A stretch of 64,000 nucleotides of DNA from Bacillus fungorum. GTDB lineage: Bacteria; Bacillota; Bacilli; Bacillales; Bacillaceae_G. Position 1 is the stretch's first letter. Each line of letters starts with the position of its first letter. The position numbers and the translations under genes were made by a program. Below the pieces are notes generated by a model that saw only the letters and a list, made by a program, of their open reading frames with translations, was not told the DNA's origin and did not search any database. Location: NCBI RefSeq assembly GCF_002746455.1, contig NZ_NWUW01000020.1:27234-91233 (forward strand). The letters run 5' to 3'. This document shows, one piece after another, positions 18,080-26,060 of this stretch.

Positions 18080-19129
18080 CTATCCTTTATAAATAATATC
18101 TTCCGCTAACGATGTAAACACTTCTCCAACAAGAGAATCTTCGTCATATACAGACGAACCGTTATTTTCTTCACGTTTTGCAAAAGGTACTTGTGCGATT
18201 ACTTCTGTTTGCAATTGTTCTGCTAACATTTCGCCGCCATCTTTTCCGAACAGATAATTTTTCGATCCATCTTGTTCTTCGTAATAAGCCATATTTTCCA
18301 CAATACCTAAAATCTCGTGTTTCGTATGTTTTGCCATTACGCCTACTCTAGATGCTACGAATGAAGCTACATTGTGTGGTGTTGTAACGATAATTTCTTT
18401 CGCCTGCGGGATCATTGCTGCAACATCAATGGCAACATCTCCTGTACCAGGTGGTAAATCAAGAAGTAAATAATCTAATTCTCCCCAGTGCGTATTCGCA
18501 AGGAAATTTTGAATCCATTTATTTAACATTGGCCCACGCCACATAACCGGATTATTTCCTTCCGTAAAAAATCCCATCGACATGATTTTAACACCGTGAC
18601 TCACGACTGGAATTGCTGTTTGATCAATCATCGTTGGTTTTTGAGTCGTTTCCATCATAGCTGGGATGCTAAAACCATATATATCTGCATCTAATATCCC
18701 CACTTTTTTGCCCATACGAGCTAAAGCAGTAGCAAGATTAATTGTCACCGTTGATTTTCCAACTCCACCTTTTCCGCTCGTTACAGTAATAAAGCGTACC
18801 CCTGAGTCAGGGCGAAGCATACTCGGCATACCAGTTTCTGTTCTACTATTTTTCTTTAACTTCTCTGTTAGCGCAGCTCGTTCTTCTTGTGTCATAGAAC
18901 CAAATGTCAAATCTACTTTAGATGCACCAATTGCCTGAAGAGACTCTTCCACATCGTGTTGAATCTTTGCTTTTAACGGACAACCTTGAATCGTTAGCAC
19001 TACTTCAAGTTTAACCTCTGTTCCATTCATTTGTATATTTCTAACCATATTTAATTCTACAATACTTTTGTGTAACTCTGGATCCTCTACATGTTTTAAC
19101 GCGTTCATTATTTGTTCTTGCGTAATCAT
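18080..19129 (-). CDS. Mrp/NBP35-family (SalA-like) iron-sulfur carrier ATPase
   Basis: 349 residues: an N-terminal MIP18/DUF59 domain (about 1-80) and a P-loop ATPase with the deviant Walker A S-G-K-G-G-V-G-K-S-T (118-127) and D-L-P-P-G-T-G-D. The C-x-x-C pair found in many ApbC/Mrp proteins is not visible (the region reads E-N-M-A-Y-Y-E-E-Q), as in B. subtilis SalA. Members carry Fe-S clusters or regulate transcription. Its place at the end of the Moco/formate dehydrogenase region suggests a role in cofactor delivery, by inference only. ATG 19129 (AAGGG 9 bases upstream) is preferred to 19138. Confidence 0.83.
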   Translation of the reverse strand: MITQEQIMNALKHVEDPELHKSIVELNMVRNIQMNGTEVKLEVVLTIQGCPLKAKIQHDVEESLQAIGASKVDLTFGSMTQEERAALTEKLKKNSRTETGMPSMLRPDSGVRFITVTSGKGGVGKSTVTINLATALARMGKKVGILDADIYGFSIPAMMETTQKPTMIDQTAIPVVSHGVKIMSMGFFTEGNNPVMWRGPMLNKWIQNFLANTHWGELDYLLLDLPPGTGDVAIDVAAMIPQAKEIIVTTPHNVASFVASRVGVMAKHTKHEILGIVENMAYYEEQDGSKNYLFGKDGGEMLAEQLQTEVIAQVPFAKREENNGSSVYDEDSLVGEVFTSLAEDIIYKG

Positions 19130-19134
19130 AGAAC

Positions 19135-19230
19135 TCATCCCTTCTCGTATTCTAATTTATATACAACATCTTCTTGTCGTTTCAACTGATCAAAATAGTC
19201 ATCAAGGCGAAAAAGCTTGTCATCCCCCAC
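19135..19230 (-). CDS. Possible 31-residue peptide between moaD and the Mrp gene
   Basis: GTG-started frame overlapping the end of moaD and ending in a TGA that overlaps ATG 19138 (ATGA). It reads M-G-D-D-K-L-F-R-L-D-D-Y-F-D-Q-L-K-R, an amphipathic, charged sequence with natural-looking codon use. There is no good ribosome site, so it would depend on coupling to moaD. It could also be a remnant of a longer gene. Confidence 0.3.
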   Translation of the reverse strand: MGDDKLFRLDDYFDQLKRQEDVVYKLEYEKG

Positions 19231-19456
19231 TAACAGGCGGAATGAATGCAACTACATCTCCAGCTTTTATCATCTCTTCATTCGTTACAAACTCTTCATT
19301 AACAGCCACCATCACTCTATCAAGCGATTGTAAACAATGGTTTGCTTTGAGCCATTCTTTTAATTGCTGAACTGTCATTCCTTGTTTTTCGGAAATTACT
19401 AATTGATCTAATCCGACTTCCTCACGCAAATTTGCGAACAGTAAAATTGTAATCAT
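19220..19456 (-). CDS. moaD: Molybdopterin synthase small (sulfur carrier) subunit
   Basis: 78 residues, ubiquitin-like beta-grasp, ending in V-S-G-G; the terminal Gly-Gly is adenylated by MoeB and thiocarboxylated. It donates sulfur to cyclic pyranopterin monophosphate in the MoaD-MoaE complex. The frame opens at 19534, but the ATG at 19456 lies 4 bp after the moaE stop, typical of coupled subunit genes. Confidence 0.9.
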   Translation of the reverse strand: MITILLFANLREEVGLDQLVISEKQGMTVQQLKEWLKANHCLQSLDRVMVAVNEEFVTNEEMIKAGDVVAFIPPVSGG

Positions 19457-19460
19457 CTTC

Positions 19461-19925
19461 TCATTCTTCCTTCTTCGGTTTTCCTTCTGGATAAGGTGTA
19501 TTTTCAAGTTGATCTCCAATCCACATCGTTCCATCTTCCCAAAATTCTTTTTTCCATATTGGGACGATTCGCTTTATACGTTCAATCGCGTATTCATTCG
19601 CTTCATAAGCTACTTTACGATGCGGTGATGAAACTGCAATGACTACCGCAATATCCATGATTTCTAACCGTCCTACTCGGTGCGTAATTGCTACTTTTGC
19701 GTCCGGCCACTTTTCATTCATTTTTTCCCCAATTCTCGTAAGTTGTTTTACTGCCATCGGTTTATATGCTTCATACTCTAAATGTAGCGTTCGTTTTCCT
19801 TTTGTTAACTCTCTCACTGTACCAATAAAAGTTGTAATTGCACCTGCTTCTCTTCTTGCGACTTTATTCGTTACTTCTTCAACTACAATAGGTATATCAA
19901 CAATCTCAAATAGCGCTTGTCCCAT
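19461..19925 (-). CDS. moaE: Molybdopterin synthase catalytic subunit
   Basis: 154 residues with the conserved G-A-I-T-T-F-I-G-T-V-R, L-E-Y-E-A-Y, H-R-V-G-R-L and K-K-E-F-W-E-D-G-T-M-W segments; the Lys of K-K-E is the usual catalytic residue. It converts precursor Z to molybdopterin with MoaD. The start at 19925 has AGAGGTGG upstream and overlaps the end of moeA by 20 bp. Confidence 0.92.
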   Translation of the reverse strand: MGQALFEIVDIPIVVEEVTNKVARREAGAITTFIGTVRELTKGKRTLHLEYEAYKPMAVKQLTRIGEKMNEKWPDAKVAITHRVGRLEIMDIAVVIAVSSPHRKVAYEANEYAIERIKRIVPIWKKEFWEDGTMWIGDQLENTPYPEGKPKKEE

Positions 19926-21213
19926 TGGAACCACCTCTCGCTTTACAAAATGTCCAAGGCCATTCACTACCTTCGTTATCTTCCAATAAAAACACATCCA
20001 CAAACATATCTTTTTTATGCCCTCTTGTCCCGCCTGGCAATACGATAAAAGCATTCGATTCTGCTAATGAAGAAACCGAGCTAGATTTATCAAACCCTGA
20101 CGGATAAGCAATTAACTGGCCTTCGTTATATGTCAGTTTCGCTCGTACAAATCTTGTAAATGGATTTGGCTTTAGAAAGTCTTCTCCTAATAACGCTTTT
20201 TCTCTTTTTACATGTGCTTTTTCACTAAACATATACGTCCGAATACAAGGCCTTACAAATAATTCAAATCCTACGTAACAAGCTGATGGATTTCCTGATA
20301 AACCAAATAATAACTTGCCATTTAATTGCGCTACAGTCGTAACACTTCCTGGTCGCATTGCAACTTTATTAAAAAGAACAGATGCACCTAACTTTTCATA
20401 TATAGTTGGTAAATAATCGTAATCTCCTACTGATACGCCTCCTGTTGTAATGAGCATATCTACTTGACTTAACGCTTCTTTTACAGCTGTGAAACATATA
20501 TGAAAATCATCGCTAAACTTCCCAAAATATTTTACTCTTCCGCCCGCTCTTCGAATTTGAGACAATATCATATACGTATTACTATTTCGGATTTTCCCTG
20601 GCTGTAATGAATCATTTACATCTAGTAATTCACTACCAGTCGCTAATAGTCCAATTACAGGCTTTCTCGCCACTGGCACATCGTTATACCCGAACGTAGC
20701 AAGAAGCGCTGATATACCTGGATTAATGTATGATCCTTTCTTTGCAAGAACCGTTCCTTTACGAGCATCTTCACCTTGAAAAGAAATATTGTCGCCTGCT
20801 TTGAATGATCGCTTCAATTCCATATAATTGTTGCCAACCTCTTCATATTGACGAGTCAGTTCCAACATAACAACCGCATCACACCCATTCGGAATTTGCG
20901 CTCCCGTCATAATTCGAACAGCTTGAAACGGACCTACTTTCTCATCGAATAGCGATCCTGCGCCAATTCCCCCCACTACTTCAAATACAATTGGCGTTTC
21001 ATAACTTGCTAAATTCGTATCTTCTGCTCTAATAGCAAACCCGTCATACGGTGAACGATTGAATGAAGGTACGTCATGGTCAGCTACTAAATCCTCCGCT
21101 AATATACGTCCATAAGCTAATTCAATAGGTAGTAGCTCCTTTAATCCCTCATTAGCAAATCTCATTACTTTACGAACTGCTTCCTCGACCGTAATTGGCA
21201 CTCTTCTTTCCAT
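19906..21213 (-). CDS. moeA: Molybdopterin molybdenumtransferase
   Basis: 435 residues. The MoeA fold is shown by S-P-Y-D-G-F-A-I, G-A-Q-I-P-N-G-C-D-A-V, T-G-S-E-L, T-T-G-G-V-S-V-G-D-Y-D and G-L-S-G-N-P-S-A-C. It inserts molybdate into adenylylated molybdopterin. ATG 21213 has AAGGG 9 bases upstream; a TTG at 21222 is less likely. Overlaps moaE and follows moeB by 18 bp. Confidence 0.93.
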   Translation of the reverse strand: MERRVPITVEEAVRKVMRFANEGLKELLPIELAYGRILAEDLVADHDVPSFNRSPYDGFAIRAEDTNLASYETPIVFEVVGGIGAGSLFDEKVGPFQAVRIMTGAQIPNGCDAVVMLELTRQYEEVGNNYMELKRSFKAGDNISFQGEDARKGTVLAKKGSYINPGISALLATFGYNDVPVARKPVIGLLATGSELLDVNDSLQPGKIRNSNTYMILSQIRRAGGRVKYFGKFSDDFHICFTAVKEALSQVDMLITTGGVSVGDYDYLPTIYEKLGASVLFNKVAMRPGSVTTVAQLNGKLLFGLSGNPSACYVGFELFVRPCIRTYMFSEKAHVKREKALLGEDFLKPNPFTRFVRAKLTYNEGQLIAYPSGFDKSSSVSSLAESNAFIVLPGGTRGHKKDMFVDVFLLEDNEGSEWPWTFCKARGGSNGTSAI

Positions 21214-21231
21214 TATTGACAACCCTTTCTA

Positions 21232-22248
21232 TTAACCGAATACGCGATAATATAGTTGCTTCGCTTTCGAAATATCATTTGTACCATGAATGAAAACACG
21301 ACCACCTCGAAAAATAACAACGCGGTAATCATCTAATTGGCAAGATAGTAAATACGGATTCCGATCTACTTCCCCCAGTTTTTTTAATATTTTTTCTACA
21401 TCGTCAAAATCATACTTCCTATTTTCTACCGGTCTAATTTGAACTGTATTTCTTCCGCATAAAGCAGCTACCTTCGTTTGGTTTTCGTATGATAAATAAG
21501 GATAAGTGCGATTCAAACCACACGAAGGGCAATCGTCTGTCTTGATTTTTCCTAGTTTTATAAAATGGTTTTGATTACTCCATATATCAAACATGAAAAA
21601 TATTTTTCTAATTGCTGAAAAATCTTCTACTAAAATTTTGAGTGCTTCCGCCACTTGATATGCTGCGACGATTTGAACAGTCGGGCTAATAATTCCAGCT
21701 GTATCACACGTCACACCTGTAACTGGAACGTTCTTCAGCACACAATGTAAACACGGTGTCTCTTTCGGAATAATTGTATAACTCATACCGTACGATCCAA
21801 CGCAAGAACCATATACCCACGGGATATTATGTTTTTGTGATAAATCATTTATTATAAATCGGATATCAAAATTATCTGTTGCATCAATTATTACATCTAC
21901 ATTTTTTAATAGGTCTTCCATATTTTCTGCAACTGCATCCACTACGAAAGCATGTATTTGTACTTCCGAATTCATTTGTTCTAGCCGATTTTTAGCAGCG
22001 ATTGCTTTTGGCATTTTCTCTCTCGCATCTTGTTCAGAGTACAATTGTTGCCTTTGTAAATTACTCCATTCAACGTAATCACGATCAATAATCGTCAACT
22101 TGCCAATACCTGCACGTACGAAACTTTCGGCACTTGCACTTCCTAATGCACCTGCTCCTACAATTAACACATGTTTATTTCGGATTTTTTCTTGCCCTCT
22201 ATTCCCAATTGGTTTGAACAACTGTTGTCGTGAATACCGATCAGCCAT
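21232..22248 (-). CDS. moeB: MoaD-activating adenylyltransferase (MoeB/ThiF family)
   Basis: 338 residues. ATP-binding G-A-G-A-L-G-S (31-37), R-Q-Q-L, D-A-T-D-N-F, and zinc-binding C-P-S-C-G near 238 define the E1-like MoeB/ThiF family. Location between the transporter and moeA points to MoeB activating MoaD; thiamine (ThiF) use cannot be excluded from sequence. The C-terminal ~80 residues form an extension also present in Bacillus relatives. Confidence 0.88.
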   Translation of the reverse strand: MADRYSRQQLFKPIGNRGQEKIRNKHVLIVGAGALGSASAESFVRAGIGKLTIIDRDYVEWSNLQRQQLYSEQDAREKMPKAIAAKNRLEQMNSEVQIHAFVVDAVAENMEDLLKNVDVIIDATDNFDIRFIINDLSQKHNIPWVYGSCVGSYGMSYTIIPKETPCLHCVLKNVPVTGVTCDTAGIISPTVQIVAAYQVAEALKILVEDFSAIRKIFFMFDIWSNQNHFIKLGKIKTDDCPSCGLNRTYPYLSYENQTKVAALCGRNTVQIRPVENRKYDFDDVEKILKKLGEVDRNPYLLSCQLDDYRVVIFRGGRVFIHGTNDISKAKQLYYRVFG

Positions 22249-22272
22249 TACATACCCTTCCTCTCACGAACT

Positions 22273-23052
22273 CTATTTCATATTAGAATGTTGTTTTTGA
22301 TAACAAGCAAAGTACGCAAATCCAACAAAGCCAGCTCCTCCAATTACATTTCCGATAAAGACAGGAACAAAATTTCTAGCAAGATCCATCCACGTCAGAT
22401 GACCTGCAAAAATAACTGCCGAGATGACAAACATATTTGCTACCACTTGCTGAAATCCAATCACTACAAATGCCATAATTGGAATCCAAATTCCGATTAT
22501 TTTTCCGACAAAATCACTCGTCCCATAAGCGAGCCAAAGCGCCAGACAAACGAGCCAATTACAACCAATTGCTAAAATTAAAGTTCTCCCAAATGATTCA
22601 TGTAACTTCCCTTCCGCTATCGCTACCGTTTTATTTAAATAATCTCCCTCTGTTAATCCGCCAAGATGACCGAAACAATACGCTACGAAAATAGCTCCTA
22701 CAAAATTCATGAAAGTAATCCAAATCCAGTTATTTAGCACACTAACCAATGTAATTTTCTTTGCATAGAATGCCATAGACATTGACATCATATTTCCGGT
22801 AATTAATTCTCCTCCTGCTAATACAACGAGCATGAGTCCAACAGGAAAAACCGCTCCTCCTAAAACATTTACTAAACTCCCCCAGCGCTCAGGCAAATTA
22901 CCTAAAACGCGAATATTAAGTAAAAAACCTAGCGAAATAAACGCTCCTCCTAAAAAACCGAGAATAAGCATTGCTGGCAAGGTCTGACTTACTTTTTGAA
23001 CACCGGCCTCAATTACAAGCTCAGCAATTTGTTCCGGTTTATGAAATGCCAT
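22273..23052 (-). CDS. Formate/nitrite transporter family channel
   Basis: 259 residues, six hydrophobic helices, FNT family features such as G-N-L-P-E-R-W-G near 60 and G-G-E-L-I-T-G-N-M near 90. Context with formate dehydrogenase, as for B. subtilis yrhG beside yrhE, makes formate the likely substrate. The frame opens at 23094, but the ATG at 23052 has GGAGG seven bases upstream. It has its own promoter region and a leader terminator hairpin, so it starts a second transcription unit running to moaD. Confidence 0.87.
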   Translation of the reverse strand: MAFHKPEQIAELVIEAGVQKVSQTLPAMLILGFLGGAFISLGFLLNIRVLGNLPERWGSLVNVLGGAVFPVGLMLVVLAGGELITGNMMSMSMAFYAKKITLVSVLNNWIWITFMNFVGAIFVAYCFGHLGGLTEGDYLNKTVAIAEGKLHESFGRTLILAIGCNWLVCLALWLAYGTSDFVGKIIGIWIPIMAFVVIGFQQVVANMFVISAVIFAGHLTWMDLARNFVPVFIGNVIGGAGFVGFAYFACYQKQHSNMK

Positions 23053-23078
23053 TACTAATTCCTCCATTTTCTCCAAAT

Positions 23079-23131
23079 AAAAAAGCAGCTTCAAAAAACC
23101 TCCTCAAAATAAAGGTTTTTGAATGCTGCTT
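23079..23131 (-). terminator. Leader terminator (attenuator) upstream of the FNT gene
   Basis: Minus-strand stem running from AAGCAGC to GCTGCTT with CAAAAACCT/AGGTTTTTTG inside, followed by TTTTTT, only ~27 bases before the FNT start and on the same strand. It could simply end read-through from moaA, but it also lies downstream of a candidate FNT promoter. Confidence 0.75.
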
Positions 23132-23135
23132 AATT

Positions 23136-23158
23136 TCTCTGCACATCTTTTACAGAGA
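23136..23158 (-). promoter_or_regulatory. Leader hairpin with AAGATGTGC element (FNT)
   Basis: TCTCTG/CAGAGA stem enclosing AAGATGTGC, ending 4 bases before the leader terminator. The same nonamer in a hairpin precedes the fdhF leader terminator (29093-29109). Confidence 0.45.
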
Positions 23159-23175
23159 TATCAATCATCACTTTT

Positions 23176-23212
23176 ATTATAAAATAGAAAATCTACAACC
23201 GTTGCACATTTT
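23176..23212 (-). promoter_or_regulatory. Candidate FNT promoter with 25-bp palindrome
   Basis: TATAAT (minus strand, 23176-23181) preceded by an imperfect palindrome at 23188-23212 (10 of 12 arm pairs match) covering the -35 region, which itself is weak. This suggests an activator or repressor site. Confidence 0.45.
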
Positions 23213-23252
23213 CCATTTTGTATATACTTCATGATAGTGTCACTCTTATATA

Positions 23253-24269
23253 TCAACCACCAATATGTGACATTTCAATTTTAGGTACCCTTTTTTTACT
23301 TGTATTACTTAAGCGTTCATCTGAATAACGATCTTCTCGGTTGTTCCATATATCGCGTACTATATCTGTTATTTCCTCGTCATTGTATTCAGATCGAAGC
23401 AGTTCTCTCAAGTCATTTCCTTTAGAAGCGAACAAACACGTATATAATTTTCCTTCTGCAGAAATACGGGCTCTCGTACATGAGGAACAGAAGGAATCTG
23501 TTACTGATGAAATAATACCTATTTCTTCATCACTTCCAATATAACGATAGCGCGTCGCAACCTCACCTGCATAATTCGCTTCTATCCGTTCTAATGGCAT
23601 ACCTTGATGAATCGTATCTACTATTTCTTGTTTAGAGACAACCTCTTTTAAATCCCAACCGTTATAATTTCCAACGTCCATATATTCAATAAAACGAAGA
23701 ATATGCTTATTTTCTTTAAAGTATTGTGCCATCTCCAAAATATCTTGTTCGTTTTTTCCCTTTTGAACGACCATATTTATTTTAATTTTCATACCAACTT
23801 CAGCTGCAGCCTGTATTCCTTCCAGAACCCTTTGCACTTTGCTTCTATTACCATTTAAATAGAAAAACCGCTCTTCTTCTAAGGAATCTAAACTAACTGT
23901 CACACGTGATAAACCCGCCTTATATAAATCAGGAGCAAACTTTTTAAGTAACGATCCATTGGTTGTTAAACCGATATCTTCTACACCATCAATTTTATTT
24001 AGCCGCTCAATAAGCTTTGAAAGTCCTCTTCGAAGTAACGGTTCTCCGCCTGTAATTCGTAACTTTCTCACACCTAAAGAAACGAAAATACGTGTTATCC
24101 TTTCAATCTCATCAAAAGATAAAATTTTATTATTAGACAAAAACGAATAATCAGGACCAAATATTTCTTCTGGCATACAATAGCGACAGCGAAAATTACA
24201 GCGATCAGTAACAGAAATACGTAAATCCTTTAAAGGACGTTGTAGTTTGTCTAATGTGACAGATTTCAT
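23253..24269 (-). CDS. moaA: GTP 3',8-cyclase (radical SAM)
   Basis: 338 residues. Radical-SAM cysteines C24-x3-C28-x2-C31 and the C-terminal cluster motif F-C-S-S-C-T-R followed by a third Cys bind two 4Fe-4S clusters. It performs the first step of molybdenum cofactor synthesis. The usual C-terminal Gly-Gly is present as ...H-I-G-G. 21 bp downstream of fdhD. No moaC was found in the window. Confidence 0.94.
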   Translation of the reverse strand: MKSVTLDKLQRPLKDLRISVTDRCNFRCRYCMPEEIFGPDYSFLSNNKILSFDEIERITRIFVSLGVRKLRITGGEPLLRRGLSKLIERLNKIDGVEDIGLTTNGSLLKKFAPDLYKAGLSRVTVSLDSLEEERFFYLNGNRSKVQRVLEGIQAAAEVGMKIKINMVVQKGKNEQDILEMAQYFKENKHILRFIEYMDVGNYNGWDLKEVVSKQEIVDTIHQGMPLERIEANYAGEVATRYRYIGSDEEIGIISSVTDSFCSSCTRARISAEGKLYTCLFASKGNDLRELLRSEYNDEEITDIVRDIWNNREDRYSDERLSNTSKKRVPKIEMSHIGG

Positions 24270-24290
24270 ATTTATCGCCTCGCCTTTTAC

Positions 24291-25088
24291 TTATTTTATA
24301 TTTAAAACACGCTCTGGATGTGTATATACATTTAAAGATTGATTCCGAATAAATCCTATCGTAGTAATACCTAATTCTTCTGCTAGCTGCAAAGCCAACT
24401 CAGTTGGAGCTGATTTTGACAATATAATTTCACAACCAATTTTTGCAACTTTCAATAATATTTCCGAAGAAATACGACCACTAAAAACAATGATTTTATC
24501 GCTTATAGAAATATTATTTTTTAAGCAATAACCGTAAATTTTATCTAATGCATTATGTCTACCGATATCCATTCGACTTAACAAAATACCATTCACATCA
24601 CACAAAGATGCATTATGGACGCCGCCTGTATGTTGAAACGTCACCGCAGATTGCTGCATTTCTTTCATTAATCGAAAACAATCTTCAGCACCAACCTGTA
24701 CATGGACACCATTCATTTTTTTCGCGCTTAGTGCATCATTTGCAAAAACAAACCCTTGTCTACTCATACCACAGCATGAAGTAATGTAACGTTTATTTTG
24801 CATTTGTTCGTAATACGGATTCACTTTTTTCGTTGTGACATGTACAAATCCTTCTTTCTCTTGTACCCAAATGTCATCAATATCTTCATACTTCCGAATG
24901 ATTCCTTCAGATGCTAAAAAGCCTATCACCATATCTTCTATATATTCTGGAGTACTAACCATTGTAACAAACTCCTGTCTGTTCATTTTAATCGTGACTG
25001 GAAACTCTGTTACAATGCTGTCCTCTATATGTTTAAACGCCCCTTGTTCATAACGAAAGATTTCTCTTTCCACCTGTATCGGTTTCAC
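24291..25088 (-). CDS. fdhD: Formate dehydrogenase sulfurtransferase accessory protein
   Basis: 265 residues, GTG start with AGAAGGAT upstream. The S-C-C-G-M-S-R-Q-G motif (paired cysteines near residue 103) and F-S-G-R-I-S-S-E, D-I-G-R-H-N-A-L-D-K are FdhD signatures. FdhD passes sulfur to the Mo-bis-PGD cofactor of formate dehydrogenase. It is encoded in the same unit as fdhF. Confidence 0.93.
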   Translation of the reverse strand: MKPIQVEREIFRYEQGAFKHIEDSIVTEFPVTIKMNRQEFVTMVSTPEYIEDMVIGFLASEGIIRKYEDIDDIWVQEKEGFVHVTTKKVNPYYEQMQNKRYITSCCGMSRQGFVFANDALSAKKMNGVHVQVGAEDCFRLMKEMQQSAVTFQHTGGVHNASLCDVNGILLSRMDIGRHNALDKIYGYCLKNNISISDKIIVFSGRISSEILLKVAKIGCEIILSKSAPTELALQLAEELGITTIGFIRNQSLNVYTHPERVLNIK

Positions 25089-25104
25089 GATCAGTATCCT
25101 TCTC

Positions 25105-25449
25105 TCACGTTATATTTTTATCAAAAACAAATACCGAAACTGCAATATCTTCTTCTACTTTCATATCTGAAAACAGATTCACTAATTTTGCTCCAACAAG
25201 TTCCTCCAAATGTTCACGGGAATTCGCAGCATACACTTCTTGAATCATTTTCGTTCTAGCCATATGAACCATTTCCGCACCGTCCATCGTACTTGAAATG
25301 AATTTTTCAGTAGGTGTTAAGTTTCCATAAAGAGTCGCAATCGCCATATTTTCAGCAAAAACAGTATGAATTCGTTCTGGTCCTTTTCCGAAAAGTTCCT
25401 TTCGAAGTTTTCGTATCATATCATTAAATTCATGCACTTTTTTTGACAT
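25105..25449 (-). CDS. DUF2294 (MpsC-like) protein
   Basis: 114 residues with the DUF2294 pattern G-K-G-P-E-R-I-H-T-V-F and a long helical C-terminus. The family is linked in staphylococci to an Na+-translocating membrane-potential system (MpsC), but homologues also occur singly in Bacillus. Its place between DUF1641 and fdhD suggests a link with formate oxidation, as inference. ATG 25449 follows GGGAGG; an upstream start at 25476 is rejected. Confidence 0.75.
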   Translation of the reverse strand: MSKKVHEFNDMIRKLRKELFGKGPERIHTVFAENMAIATLYGNLTPTEKFISSTMDGAEMVHMARTKMIQEVYAANSREHLEELVGAKLVNLFSDMKVEEDIAVSVFVFDKNIT

Positions 25450-25565
25450 ACAATTATTCCTCCCAAAAATCCTCATTTTACTTTATTATATATTTTACCA
25501 AAATGACCCTTCCGCCCAAACTATTTCGCACAAACATTTAGGCGAAAAGATTCACTTCATGAAGA

Positions 25566-26048
25566 TTATTCGTCTTTTAACCCTTTACCCATACCTTTTA
25601 AGAAATGAAGCCCAAACCCGATAGCACGGTTAATGTCTGGGTCTTTTAGTACTTTCATAAGATCGAATACCCCTACTTTTTTATTACTCTCTAGATGTTC
25701 ATTACCTTCTTCTAGACCTACTAATAAGCTACCTATAAGCTTTTTCGTAAGCTCTGGATCAAGTTCTGTTAAAGCACCCGCAGCCCCCATCATATTATTA
25801 ATTAAATTTGTAACAGGCTCACGAGTCACTTGACCAAGAACTATTTTTGCGATTGGTTCTTTCGCCTTTAGCATAGAATTTGCAGCTTCTAGCATTCCAA
25901 TGTCATTTAATTCCCCGACAATATTAAACATTTGATTTAAAGCCTCTTCATTATTAGCTAGAAGCTCTTTTAAATCATCTAATTTTTGCTGTTTTATTTC
26001 TTCCTCAGTTAACTCTTGTTGTTGAATCATTTTTATAGGTGCAGCCAT
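25566..26048 (-). CDS. DUF1641 protein, formate dehydrogenase companion (YrhD/YjgD-like)
   Basis: 160 residues, helical and acidic. DUF1641 proteins sit directly after the YrhE/YjgC-type formate dehydrogenase in Bacillus, as here (12 bp gap). Probably a structural or electron-transfer partner subunit; role not established. Strong AGGAGG site. Confidence 0.85.
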   Translation of the reverse strand: MAAPIKMIQQQELTEEEIKQQKLDDLKELLANNEEALNQMFNIVGELNDIGMLEAANSMLKAKEPIAKIVLGQVTREPVTNLINNMMGAAGALTELDPELTKKLIGSLLVGLEEGNEHLESNKKVGVFDLMKVLKDPDINRAIGFGLHFLKGMGKGLKDE

Positions 26049-26060
26049 ATTTTTCTCCTC

